This document shows positions 31,443 to 37,654 of a stretch of DNA of 46,668 nt, one piece after another (positions within the stretch are counted from its first letter, which is position 1; each line of letters begins with the position of its first letter). The DNA comes from Halobacteroidaceae bacterium. Lineage in GTDB: Bacteria; Bacillota; Halanaerobiia; B1SED10-174. The stretch is taken from positions 1-46,668 of the forward strand of contig PWGV01000136.1 of assembly GCA_003554585.1 (NCBI GenBank), in the 5' to 3' direction. The notes below the pieces were generated by a model, which made no database searches, was not told where the DNA came from, and saw only the letters and a program-made list of their open reading frames with translations. The position numbers and the translations under genes are program-made.

Positions 31443-32235
31443 TTTTTCTCCACCTTTTCTTTAACTCTTCGGAAAGCATTTCAAGTTGGGTCCTTACCCT
31501 GCCGTCAATTCCCCCAAATTGAGTTTCAACGAGGAAATCTCCATTTTCCAATTCGTCTGTAGCTATAATATTAATCCGCTTTAATCCACCGTTTTCTGAG
31601 GTCAGTTGTTCCTCGGCCGCCTCCAGAAGGGGGTAATCCCTCGGAGAAACTTTTATTAAAACCTCCCCCACCTGAGCCAATTCTTTCAAAATTTCCTGGA
31701 CCCGGGGGATGATTGTTTCCGGGTGTTTTTCCAGTTCCTCTCCAATTATTCTTCGGGCAACTTCAATGCTCAGGTCAATCACCTGCCCGGGAAATTCTTC
31801 TTCCCATTTTTCAGCCTTTTCAGCGAGTTCGGAGACCTTGAAATCAAATTTTTTAAAAATCCCTTCCCAAGCCTCAACTCCCTCTTTTCTGCCCTTCATT
31901 AGTCCATCTTCATAGCCTTTGGTCCGTGCTTCTTCTTGCACCTCCCGCAGAAGTGCTTCTACTTCTTTTTGAGCTTTTTTTCTAATCTCCGCTGCTTCTT
32001 TTTTACCCTGTTCGACTATTTTTTCCGCTTCTTCTTTTGCTTCTGCACGGATTTCTTCAGGGGTAGGCCTAATTTCGGGCTGTTCCTCGTCCGCCGGTTC
32101 TTCTATGTACTTAATCGGAATGTCATCTTCTTTTATAAACTTATCTTCTGCAGTAGCGATAAATTGGGAAGCGGGGGGAAGGAGGTATTTTGTTCTGTCC
32201 AAAAGGACCCGGCGAGACTTAATGATTTTAGACAA
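31429..32235 (-). CDS. fliH: Flagellar assembly protein FliH
   Basis: A 268-residue regulator that binds FliI and tethers it to the C ring. It has a long Glu/Ala/Lys-rich coiled coil (about 55-120, EIRAEAKEEAEKIVEQGKKEAAEIRKKAQKEVEALL) and a conserved C-terminal domain (SIEVARRIIGEELEKHPETIIPRVQEILKEL ... VETQFGGIDGRVRTQLEML) related to V/F-ATPase stalk subunits. The start is TTG with AAGGTGA ahead. It overlaps fliG by 8 and fliI by 14 bases. Confidence 0.93.
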   Translation of the reverse strand: MSKIIKSRRVLLDRTKYLLPPASQFIATAEDKFIKEDDIPIKYIEEPADEEQPEIRPTPEEIRAEAKEEAEKIVEQGKKEAAEIRKKAQKEVEALLREVQEEARTKGYEDGLMKGRKEGVEAWEGIFKKFDFKVSELAEKAEKWEEEFPGQVIDLSIEVARRIIGEELEKHPETIIPRVQEILKELAQVGEVLIKVSPRDYPLLEAAEEQLTSENGGLKRINIIATDELENGDFLVETQFGGIDGRVRTQLEMLSEELKKRWRKNGRN

Positions 32236-33235
32236 TTAAATCACCTTCCCCGCCCCTGGCGATAACAATTTCTCCGGCCTCTTCCAGTCGCCTGATTTCG
32301 TTGACAATATTGGTCTGAGCTTCCTCAACCTCTCGGAGGCGGACAGGCCCCATAAATTCAATATCTTCTTTCAGCATTTCTGCAGCACGCTTGGACATGT
32401 TATTGTAAATTTTTTCGGCAACTTCCTGGGATGCAGTCTTGAGAGCAAGGGAAAGATCCTTGTTTTCAATTTCCCGGATAAGTCTCTGGATGGCGCGGTT
32501 ATCAAGGTTAACAATATCCTCGAAGACAAACATCCTTTTCCGGATTTCTTCGGCCAGTTCGGAATCCTCCTCTTCCAGGGTATCCAGGATTTGTTTTTCC
32601 GTCCCCCGGTCAACATTATTGAGGACCTCAACAATTGCCTCGATTCCACCTGCAGCAGTATATTCATTCTGGAGAATTGTGGAAAGCTTTTTCTCGAGTA
32701 CAGCCTCAACCTGCTTGATGATTTCCGGAGAGGTCCTGTCCATAACGGCAATCCTCTTGGAAACCTCGGCCTGCAGTTCTCCGGGAAGGGCCGAGAGGAT
32801 CGCTGCTGCCTTATCAGCTTGGATATAGGCGAGTATCAGGGAAATTGTCTGGGGGTGTTCATTCTGGATAAAATTGAGTAGCTGCGAAGGTTCTGTCTTC
32901 CTCAGAGCATCAAAGGGACGGGATTGAAGTGATGCAGTAAGCCTTTTGATTATTCCCTGGGCTTTCTGATCCCCCAGAGCTTTTTCCAGTACTTCCTGAG
33001 CATAATTAATCCCTCCCCGGCTAATATAATCCTGAGCCAGGGCCATCTGGTGAAATTCATCAAGAACAACTTCCCGCTCCTGGGACCCTACTTTCCGCAT
33101 GTTGGCAATTTCCAGGGTAATCTGCTCAATTTCTTCTTCACTTAAATGTTTAAAAATATGGGAGGCGTTCTCCGTCCCAAGGGATACTAAAAGGACAGCT
33201 GCTTTTTCTCTTCCGGAAAGCTTGTTTTTGGCCAC
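32228..33235 (-). CDS. fliG: Flagellar motor switch protein FliG
   Basis: A 335-residue rotor protein that takes torque from MotA. The N-terminal domain (KLSGREKAAVLLVSLGTENASHIFKHLSEEEIEQITLEIANM) binds FliF. The middle carries the EHPQ motif in NFIQNEHPQTISLILAYI. The C-terminal domain holds the charged torque helix (IQRLIREIENKDLSLALKTASQEVAEKIYNNMSKRAAEMLKEDIEFMGPVRLREVEEAQ). The start is GTG with GGGAGGG ahead. The torque residues are intact although the partner motA carries a stop codon. Confidence 0.97.
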   Translation of the reverse strand: MAKNKLSGREKAAVLLVSLGTENASHIFKHLSEEEIEQITLEIANMRKVGSQEREVVLDEFHQMALAQDYISRGGINYAQEVLEKALGDQKAQGIIKRLTASLQSRPFDALRKTEPSQLLNFIQNEHPQTISLILAYIQADKAAAILSALPGELQAEVSKRIAVMDRTSPEIIKQVEAVLEKKLSTILQNEYTAAGGIEAIVEVLNNVDRGTEKQILDTLEEEDSELAEEIRKRMFVFEDIVNLDNRAIQRLIREIENKDLSLALKTASQEVAEKIYNNMSKRAAEMLKEDIEFMGPVRLREVEEAQTNIVNEIRRLEEAGEIVIARGGEGDLIV

Positions 33236-33250
33236 TGGAATCCCTCCCTT

Positions 33251-34801
33251 CTATTCTTCGACGAGCCAGGCTTTGAGCAGGTTGGCTGCTTCTTCTGGCT
33301 TTTTATTAATTAACCCGCTTACTTCTCTCTTAATCTGCTGGCGTTCTTTTTCTTCCGGGGTTAATTCCTGACGGGACTCTTCCCCTGATCCCTCTTCAAA
33401 AGCATCTTCAACTGCTTTTTTAGCAGGGACTTTTCGACCGGCAGTTAAGCGGCGAACAATGTAAAAAAGGACAAAAGCCATGGCCAGAATGGCTCCAAGG
33501 TAAATATACATCTCCTGCCTGCGGGCTGCTTTTTCTGCAGCGGCAATGGTTTCCATCTCCCGGGCGAGAGAATCATCAAAAGCTACCTGGGCGATATTTA
33601 AACTATCTCCCCGTCCTTCATCAAAACCAATCGCCGCGGCCAGGGACTGTTCAATCCCGTCTATCTGCCCCGGGTCAACAGGCTGATTGATAATTACTCC
33701 CACTGACAAACGTTCCAGGGAACCCGGAGCATATATGTGATTGCTAACAACTTCATTTATTTCATAATTGGTAACTGAGTCAAAAAGATCCCGGTCAACA
33801 TCACGATAAAAATCCGGGGTCTCGTAGAGGGGGATATTGGGATCGGTTCCCGGAACACCCCCCGGGTCAGCCCCGGTTCCAGAATAGGATTCTTCCTTTA
33901 TTTGCTCTGAACGAATAATTCCCCGGTCATCAACTACCGGTTCATATCTCACCATTTGTTCTTCCCGCAGGTCAAAATCAAGAATTGCATTCACATTGAC
34001 CACAAAATTATCGTAACCAAGAACGGGGATTAACATTCTTTCCAGGTCCTGCTGCAGTTGTTTTTCAAATAGACGCTGCATTTCCATATTGGTCCGGGTT
34101 GCCTCCCGGGTTAAGTGGTTATTGTCGGAAAAATTCATTTCTCCAGATAGTAGTTTGCCGCCGGTATCAACTACTGTAACATTTTCCGGCCTGAGTCCGT
34201 CCACACTACCCGCAACAAGATGCCGGATAGAATTTACCTGGCCGATTTCCAGCTGGCGAACGGGAGAAACCTGTAATAGGATTGAAGCCTGGACCGGTTC
34301 TTCCTCCTGGGCAAAAAGCCGATCCCGGGGAGTAGTTATTTGAACCCGGGCATTTTCAACTGCTTCCATGGCGGAAATCGTCCGGGCCAGCTCCCCGCTT
34401 AAAGCCCGATAAAAATTGATTTGTCGCTCAAATTCGGTTGTTCCCAACCGGGTGGAATCAAAGACCTCAAAACCCACTACTCCTCCGGAAGGAACTCCTT
34501 CTCCGGCCATCTGCAGGCGCAATTGATGCACCCGGTCCCGTCCTACAAAGACACTATTTCCGTCATCACCGATCTGGTATGGAACACCCTGGGCATCCAG
34601 AAATTCCACAACCCTATTGGCGTCCCGGGAATCCAGGTCGGTAAAAAGAGGAACATATGTAACCCGGCCTAAAAAGACTATCGATATTATTAGAGCGAAA
34701 AAAACCGTTCCACCCAGGGCCAGTAGCAGTATCTTTTTATTATATTCCAGTACATTCCATTTTGCGGAAATTTTTTGGCCCGCGTCTTTCAAAACATCCA
34801 A
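33251..34801 (-). CDS. fliF: Flagellar MS-ring protein FliF
   Basis: A 516-residue membrane protein forming the MS ring, the first structure of the flagellum. Two membrane helices flank a large periplasmic part (about residues 28-48 and 425-445). Ring-building motifs include YVPLFTDLDSRDANRVVEFLDAQGVPYQI, ARVQITTPRDRLFAQEEEPVQASILLQV and NHIYAPGSLERLSVGVIIN. The C-terminal tail (LTPEEKERQQIKREVSGLINKKPEEAANLLKAWLVEE) binds FliG. The start is TTG with GGAGGGG six bases upstream. Confidence 0.97.
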   Translation of the reverse strand: MDVLKDAGQKISAKWNVLEYNKKILLLALGGTVFFALIISIVFLGRVTYVPLFTDLDSRDANRVVEFLDAQGVPYQIGDDGNSVFVGRDRVHQLRLQMAGEGVPSGGVVGFEVFDSTRLGTTEFERQINFYRALSGELARTISAMEAVENARVQITTPRDRLFAQEEEPVQASILLQVSPVRQLEIGQVNSIRHLVAGSVDGLRPENVTVVDTGGKLLSGEMNFSDNNHLTREATRTNMEMQRLFEKQLQQDLERMLIPVLGYDNFVVNVNAILDFDLREEQMVRYEPVVDDRGIIRSEQIKEESYSGTGADPGGVPGTDPNIPLYETPDFYRDVDRDLFDSVTNYEINEVVSNHIYAPGSLERLSVGVIINQPVDPGQIDGIEQSLAAAIGFDEGRGDSLNIAQVAFDDSLAREMETIAAAEKAARRQEMYIYLGAILAMAFVLFYIVRRLTAGRKVPAKKAVEDAFEEGSGEESRQELTPEEKERQQIKREVSGLINKKPEEAANLLKAWLVEE

Positions 34802-34822
34802 GCCAATCCCCTCCCGGCTATA

Positions 34823-35119
34823 CTAAAACTGCATTCTCATTAATTCCCTGTAGCCTTCCAAGATCCGATCCCTGATGCTCAGGGTTAGATCATAAGCTAA
34901 CTGGGCTTCCTCCACAGCAATTGTTACCTTGTGCACGCTGTCAGTTTTTCCTAAGAGAAAGTCCTGGCCAACCCTGTCCGCTTTCTGCTGAATCTCGTTA
35001 ACCCTGTCCAGGGAATCTGTCAGCATTTTTCCAAAATCTGGGTGTCCCTGCTGGTCCTTTTGGATATTTTGGGTAACCTGTTTCCCCAGCTGCAGCGGTG
35101 AAATTCCATCAACCTTCAA
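34823..35119 (-). CDS. fliE: Flagellar hook-basal body protein FliE
   Basis: A 98-residue adaptor between the MS ring and the proximal rod. The C-terminal motif VHKVTIAVEEAQLAYDLTLSIRDRILEGYRELMRMQF is the FliE signature, and DFGKMLTDSLDRVNEIQQKAD the middle. The start is TTG with AGGAGG eight bases ahead. It lies between flgC and fliF in the standard order. Confidence 0.96.
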   Translation of the reverse strand: MKVDGISPLQLGKQVTQNIQKDQQGHPDFGKMLTDSLDRVNEIQQKADRVGQDFLLGKTDSVHKVTIAVEEAQLAYDLTLSIRDRILEGYRELMRMQF

Positions 35120-35134
35120 TTTAAGAACCTCCTT

Positions 35135-35551
35135 TTATCCCCGTCGGCCAATTTCCAGCGCCCTTTGGGCCATATCTTTCGCTGTATTCAGGGCAGTTAC
35201 GTTTGCTTCATAAGCCCTGCTCGCATCAATCATATTTACCATTTCCTTGATCAGTTCAACATTGGGCATCAGCACATAACCTTCTTCATCAGCATCAGGA
35301 TGATTGGGTTCATAAACCCTTTTAAAAGGACTCTGGTCCTGCATTAGAGCCTGTACTCTTACTCCCCCTCCTGTCTTCCCGGGTTCCTCGGGCTGCCGGG
35401 GAGCAAAAAGGGTTATCTGGCGCCGGTAAGGCCCCCCTTCGGGGGTTCTTGTCGTTTCAATATTGGCGATATTGTTGACAATGGTATCCATACGTAATCT
35501 CTGTGCCGTTAAACCTGAAGCACTAATCCCAAAATTACTGAATATACTCAC
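35135..35551 (-). CDS. flgC: Flagellar proximal rod protein FlgC
   Basis: A 138-residue rod subunit. N-terminal SIFSNFGISASGLTAQRLRMDTIVNNIANIETTRTPEGGPYRRQ is the FlgC signature. It continues with PDADEEGYVLMPNVELIKEMVNMIDASRAYEANVTALNTAKDM at the C-terminal helix. Start is GTG after GGGAGGG. It is two bases from the flgB stop codon, so translation is coupled. Confidence 0.97.
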   Translation of the reverse strand: MSIFSNFGISASGLTAQRLRMDTIVNNIANIETTRTPEGGPYRRQITLFAPRQPEEPGKTGGGVRVQALMQDQSPFKRVYEPNHPDADEEGYVLMPNVELIKEMVNMIDASRAYEANVTALNTAKDMAQRALEIGRRG

Positions 35552-35553
35552 GG

Positions 35554-35961
35554 TCAGGCCCTCCCTGTGTTAATAATTTTTTCCAGGATCCCGTATCTCG
35601 CTGAAAGCAGACGACTGATAGTCTGGTAATAAAGGCTGTTGCCTGCAAGCTTTGCCATTTCAACTTCAATATCAACATTGTTTCCATCGAGACGGGTCCG
35701 AGTATCTCCTGTTTCCACAGCTTTAAGCTCTCCCCCCTTTGAAGTCTTAGAACCAATATGGAGAGGATGGTTTTTTTGCAAACCTGTTCTTTCTCTCCGG
35801 GTAAGGGCTGCATCCATTGCTTCTGAAAAATTGACATCTCTTCGTTTGTAGTTTGGCGTATCAGCATTGGCTATATTATTTGCAATTAGTCCCTGGCGAA
35901 AATGGGATACATCGAGCCCTCGGCTCATCAAACCAATCTGCGGATCAAGTTTTCCCCACAT
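35554..35961 (-). CDS. flgB: Flagellar proximal rod protein FlgB
   Basis: A 135-residue rod subunit and first gene of the flagellar operon. N-terminal MSRGLDVSHFRQGLIANNIANADTPNYKRRDVNFSEAM holds the rod family signature. The C-terminal helix is VEMAKLAGNSLYYQTISRLLSARYGILEKII. AGGGGTGG precedes the ATG. A terminator (36005-36032) and cyclic-di-GMP riboswitch (36075-36150) lie just upstream, so flgB and everything after it should depend on riboswitch read-through. Confidence 0.96.
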   Translation of the reverse strand: MWGKLDPQIGLMSRGLDVSHFRQGLIANNIANADTPNYKRRDVNFSEAMDAALTRRERTGLQKNHPLHIGSKTSKGGELKAVETGDTRTRLDGNNVDIEVEMAKLAGNSLYYQTISRLLSARYGILEKIINTGRA

Positions 35962-36004
35962 CCAACCACCCCTTTCACGACACTAGTAGACATTTTTGGT
36001 CATT

Positions 36005-36032
36005 AAAAAAGGCATTTGCTACCGCAAATGCC
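36005..36032 (-). terminator. Riboswitch-controlled intrinsic terminator
   Basis: Minus strand perfect 9-bp stem GGCATTTGC/GCAAATGCC with a four-base loop and a run of six T. It sits between the riboswitch aptamer and flgB, so only read-through transcripts reach the operon. Confidence 0.93.
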
Positions 36033-36074
36033 TCGAGAGTTTTGCCTCCGAAATAGAAAACGCCTCTCTTCGAG

Positions 36075-36150
36075 AACACAGCAACCATACCATAAAAAGG
36101 GTTAGACCTGTGATTTTGCGTCCTTGCCTTTCGACAAGTTTGCCATTATC
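36075..36150 (-). ncRNA. Cyclic-di-GMP class I riboswitch (GEMM-I)
   Basis: On the minus strand every conserved block of GEMM-I appears in order: GGCAAAC, a short stem closed by CGAAAG (GNRA tetraloop, 36129-36132), GGACGCAAA, GGUCUAA, UAUGGUA (tetraloop receptor) and GGUUGC pairing back with GGCAA. ATGGCAA (36146-36140) pairs with TTGCTGT (36084-36078) as P1, using two wobbles. The lower part of P3 is about three bases shorter than the usual consensus. The base before CAAAC is G, as in cyclic-di-GMP rather than cGAMP types. A bulged hairpin and an intrinsic terminator (36005-36032) follow. C. difficile has the same class in front of its flgB operon, where ligand binding terminates transcription. 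Confidence 0.88.
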
Positions 36151-36159
36151 GGTAGAGGT

Positions 36160-36574
36160 TCTTTTAAAACCCTTATTCAGTTCAATTAGGGAATTCTTCT
36201 AATTTAATTAGGGTATTAGGAGCTACAAGCTGCCTCCCTTCCACTAAAAAGAATAGAACAGAAAAACTTTATCTGGATACTTAATTGGAAAAAGGAGAGA
36301 AACCAAAAGTAACTAAATTCCAAATTTTGATTTATTTTCCATTTAGCACTACAACATTTAATTTCTTGGTTCCTTTTTTTTCTCCTTTAACAATTTTTCT
36401 TGATTATTTTTATCTCTTCCAAACGGTAGGAGCAATTATTTTATGCCAACCAAAAGAACGATTTTAATTCATTATAATTTAATTACGGTGGTAAATATGA
36501 GTAAAAATATCCTGATCATCTGCTTTTTATTTCCTGCTAATTGCTGGTTTTTAAACTGTATTGTTTAACCAGAT
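36160..36574. other. AT-rich stretch without a recognisable gene
   Basis: About 415 bases, clearly richer in A and T than the flanks, with no convincing gene on either strand. It must contain the promoter of the flagellar operon (minus strand), but no clear sigma-A or sigma-28 box stands out. A hairpin at 36544-36572 (CTGGTT...AACCAG) lies just past the lipoprotein gene and could end its transcript, although it lacks a T-run. Confidence 0.5.
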
Positions 36575-36970
36575 TTAATCACTAATTTTTCTTTGATATT
36601 TTTTCCCCGTTTTGAAAACTTCTTTTACCGGTCGTTGATAAATTCTGAACTTAAGAATCTGTCCTGGTCGATGATTATCTGGATTTCTTTTTCTTCTTCT
36701 TTTTCCTGCCCTTCTTTCCAGGCTGTAAAAACCGAACCCCTCGCGGCCTTGGGTTACCTTTACTCCCGGCTGGCAAATAAGGGTTCCATTATCCTTCACC
36801 TCATTTCCATCAACAAGGATAATGCCCTCACCATCTCCAGCAAATGCCAGAGTTAAAATTGTCCCCGGTTCCAGGGGAGCATCGATAGTGCACCCAGCGA
36901 AGGTTAAACTCAGCAGAAATAAAACAGAAGACTTAAGACACCCCTTTTCCCTTTCAGGATTATTCTTCAA
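36575..36970 (-). pseudogene. Frameshifted lipoprotein with an InlB/Flg_new_2-type repeat domain
   Basis: As read, 131 residues: a lipoprotein signal (SSVLFLLSLTFAGC, lipid Cys at residue 27), then ILTLAFAGDGEGIILVDGNEV and QPGVKVTQGREGFG. After that the frame gives a very basic, unlikely tail. Removing one base near 36732-36740 continues the domain as VFTAWKEGQEKEEEKE and IIIDQDRFLSSEF, stopping at 36625. That restored sequence matches the bacterial repeat pattern (pGt-V-tl-A-eGF-F-W...D--L-a-F) of exported surface proteins. The intended product is therefore probably a 114-residue surface lipoprotein. Either the gene is mutated or the base call is wrong. Function unknown; no operon partner. 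Confidence 0.65.
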
Positions 36971-37208
36971 ACTAATAATTTGTTAAAAATGGAAGGTTTT
37001 CTTCTCCTCTATTATTATTTATCGACTTATTATTAATTTAATTAAATTCTTTTTCTCAAAAACTGGCCAAAAATTAATCCTTAACCCTTTAAAACAAACT
37101 CGTTTTTACTTGTTATCCATATTTTTTATTAGATGTTTTTTTTCTTTCTTTTGAAGAAACAAGGAAAACCCAGCCAAAATAATTAATTTTATAGCAGGAG
37201 GTGAAATA

Positions 37209-37625
37209 ATGAAAAGTTACAGAAAGGAACTGATTTTTCACGCAGAAAAAAGGAGGCAACTTTTCAACATTACCCCCCAGGTCGAAGAGGCCTTAGAGGA
37301 AAGCGGCATCCAGGAAGGCTTTATCCTATGCAACACAATGCACATTACAGCGAGTGTTTTCATCAACGATGACGAAACTGGACTCCACGCTGATTTTGAG
37401 GAGTGGCTGGAGGAACTCGCACCAGAAAAGCCCCATTCTCGTTATCGGCATAATACCGTGGAAGATAATGCCGATGCTCACCTCAAACGAACCATCATGG
37501 GCAGGGAGGTAGTAGTTGCAGTCACCCGGGGAGAACTCGATTTTGGACCCTGGGAACAAATTTTTTACGGCGAGTTTGATGGTAAGAGGCCAAAAAGAGT
37601 CCTGATAAAAATTATAGGTGACTAA
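37209..37625 (+). CDS. yjbQ: YjbQ/UPF0047 family protein
   Basis: The only plus-strand gene. It encodes 138 residues of the YjbQ (UPF0047) family: [55 protein letters not shown], then [46 protein letters not shown]. The H-x-T-A-S and the later conserved His/Asp/Glu residues are present. Some members can make thiamine phosphate weakly in vitro, but the physiological role is unsettled. The start has AGGAGGTGA six bases upstream. It is a single-gene unit, sharing a bidirectional terminator with the converging 5'-nucleotidase gene. Confidence 0.92.
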   Translation: MKSYRKELIFHAEKRRQLFNITPQVEEALEESGIQEGFILCNTMHITASVFINDDETGLHADFEEWLEELAPEKPHSRYRHNTVEDNADAHLKRTIMGREVVVAVTRGELDFGPWEQIFYGEFDGKRPKRVLIKIIGD

Positions 37626-37654
37626 AAAAGCCCCGCTTAACGGGGCTTTTTTTT
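37624..37654. terminator. Bidirectional terminator between yjbQ and the 5'-nucleotidase
   Basis: GCCCCG (37630-37635), loop CTTAA, CGGGGC (37641-37646), flanked by six A on the left and eight T on the right, so it works on both strands. The stop codon of the minus-strand gene lies in the loop. Confidence 0.92.

Noticed and set aside
36498-36569. 23-codon plus-strand frame with a GGTGG site (ATG at about 36498)
   Set aside because: Too short, in AT-rich DNA, with no conserved feature.
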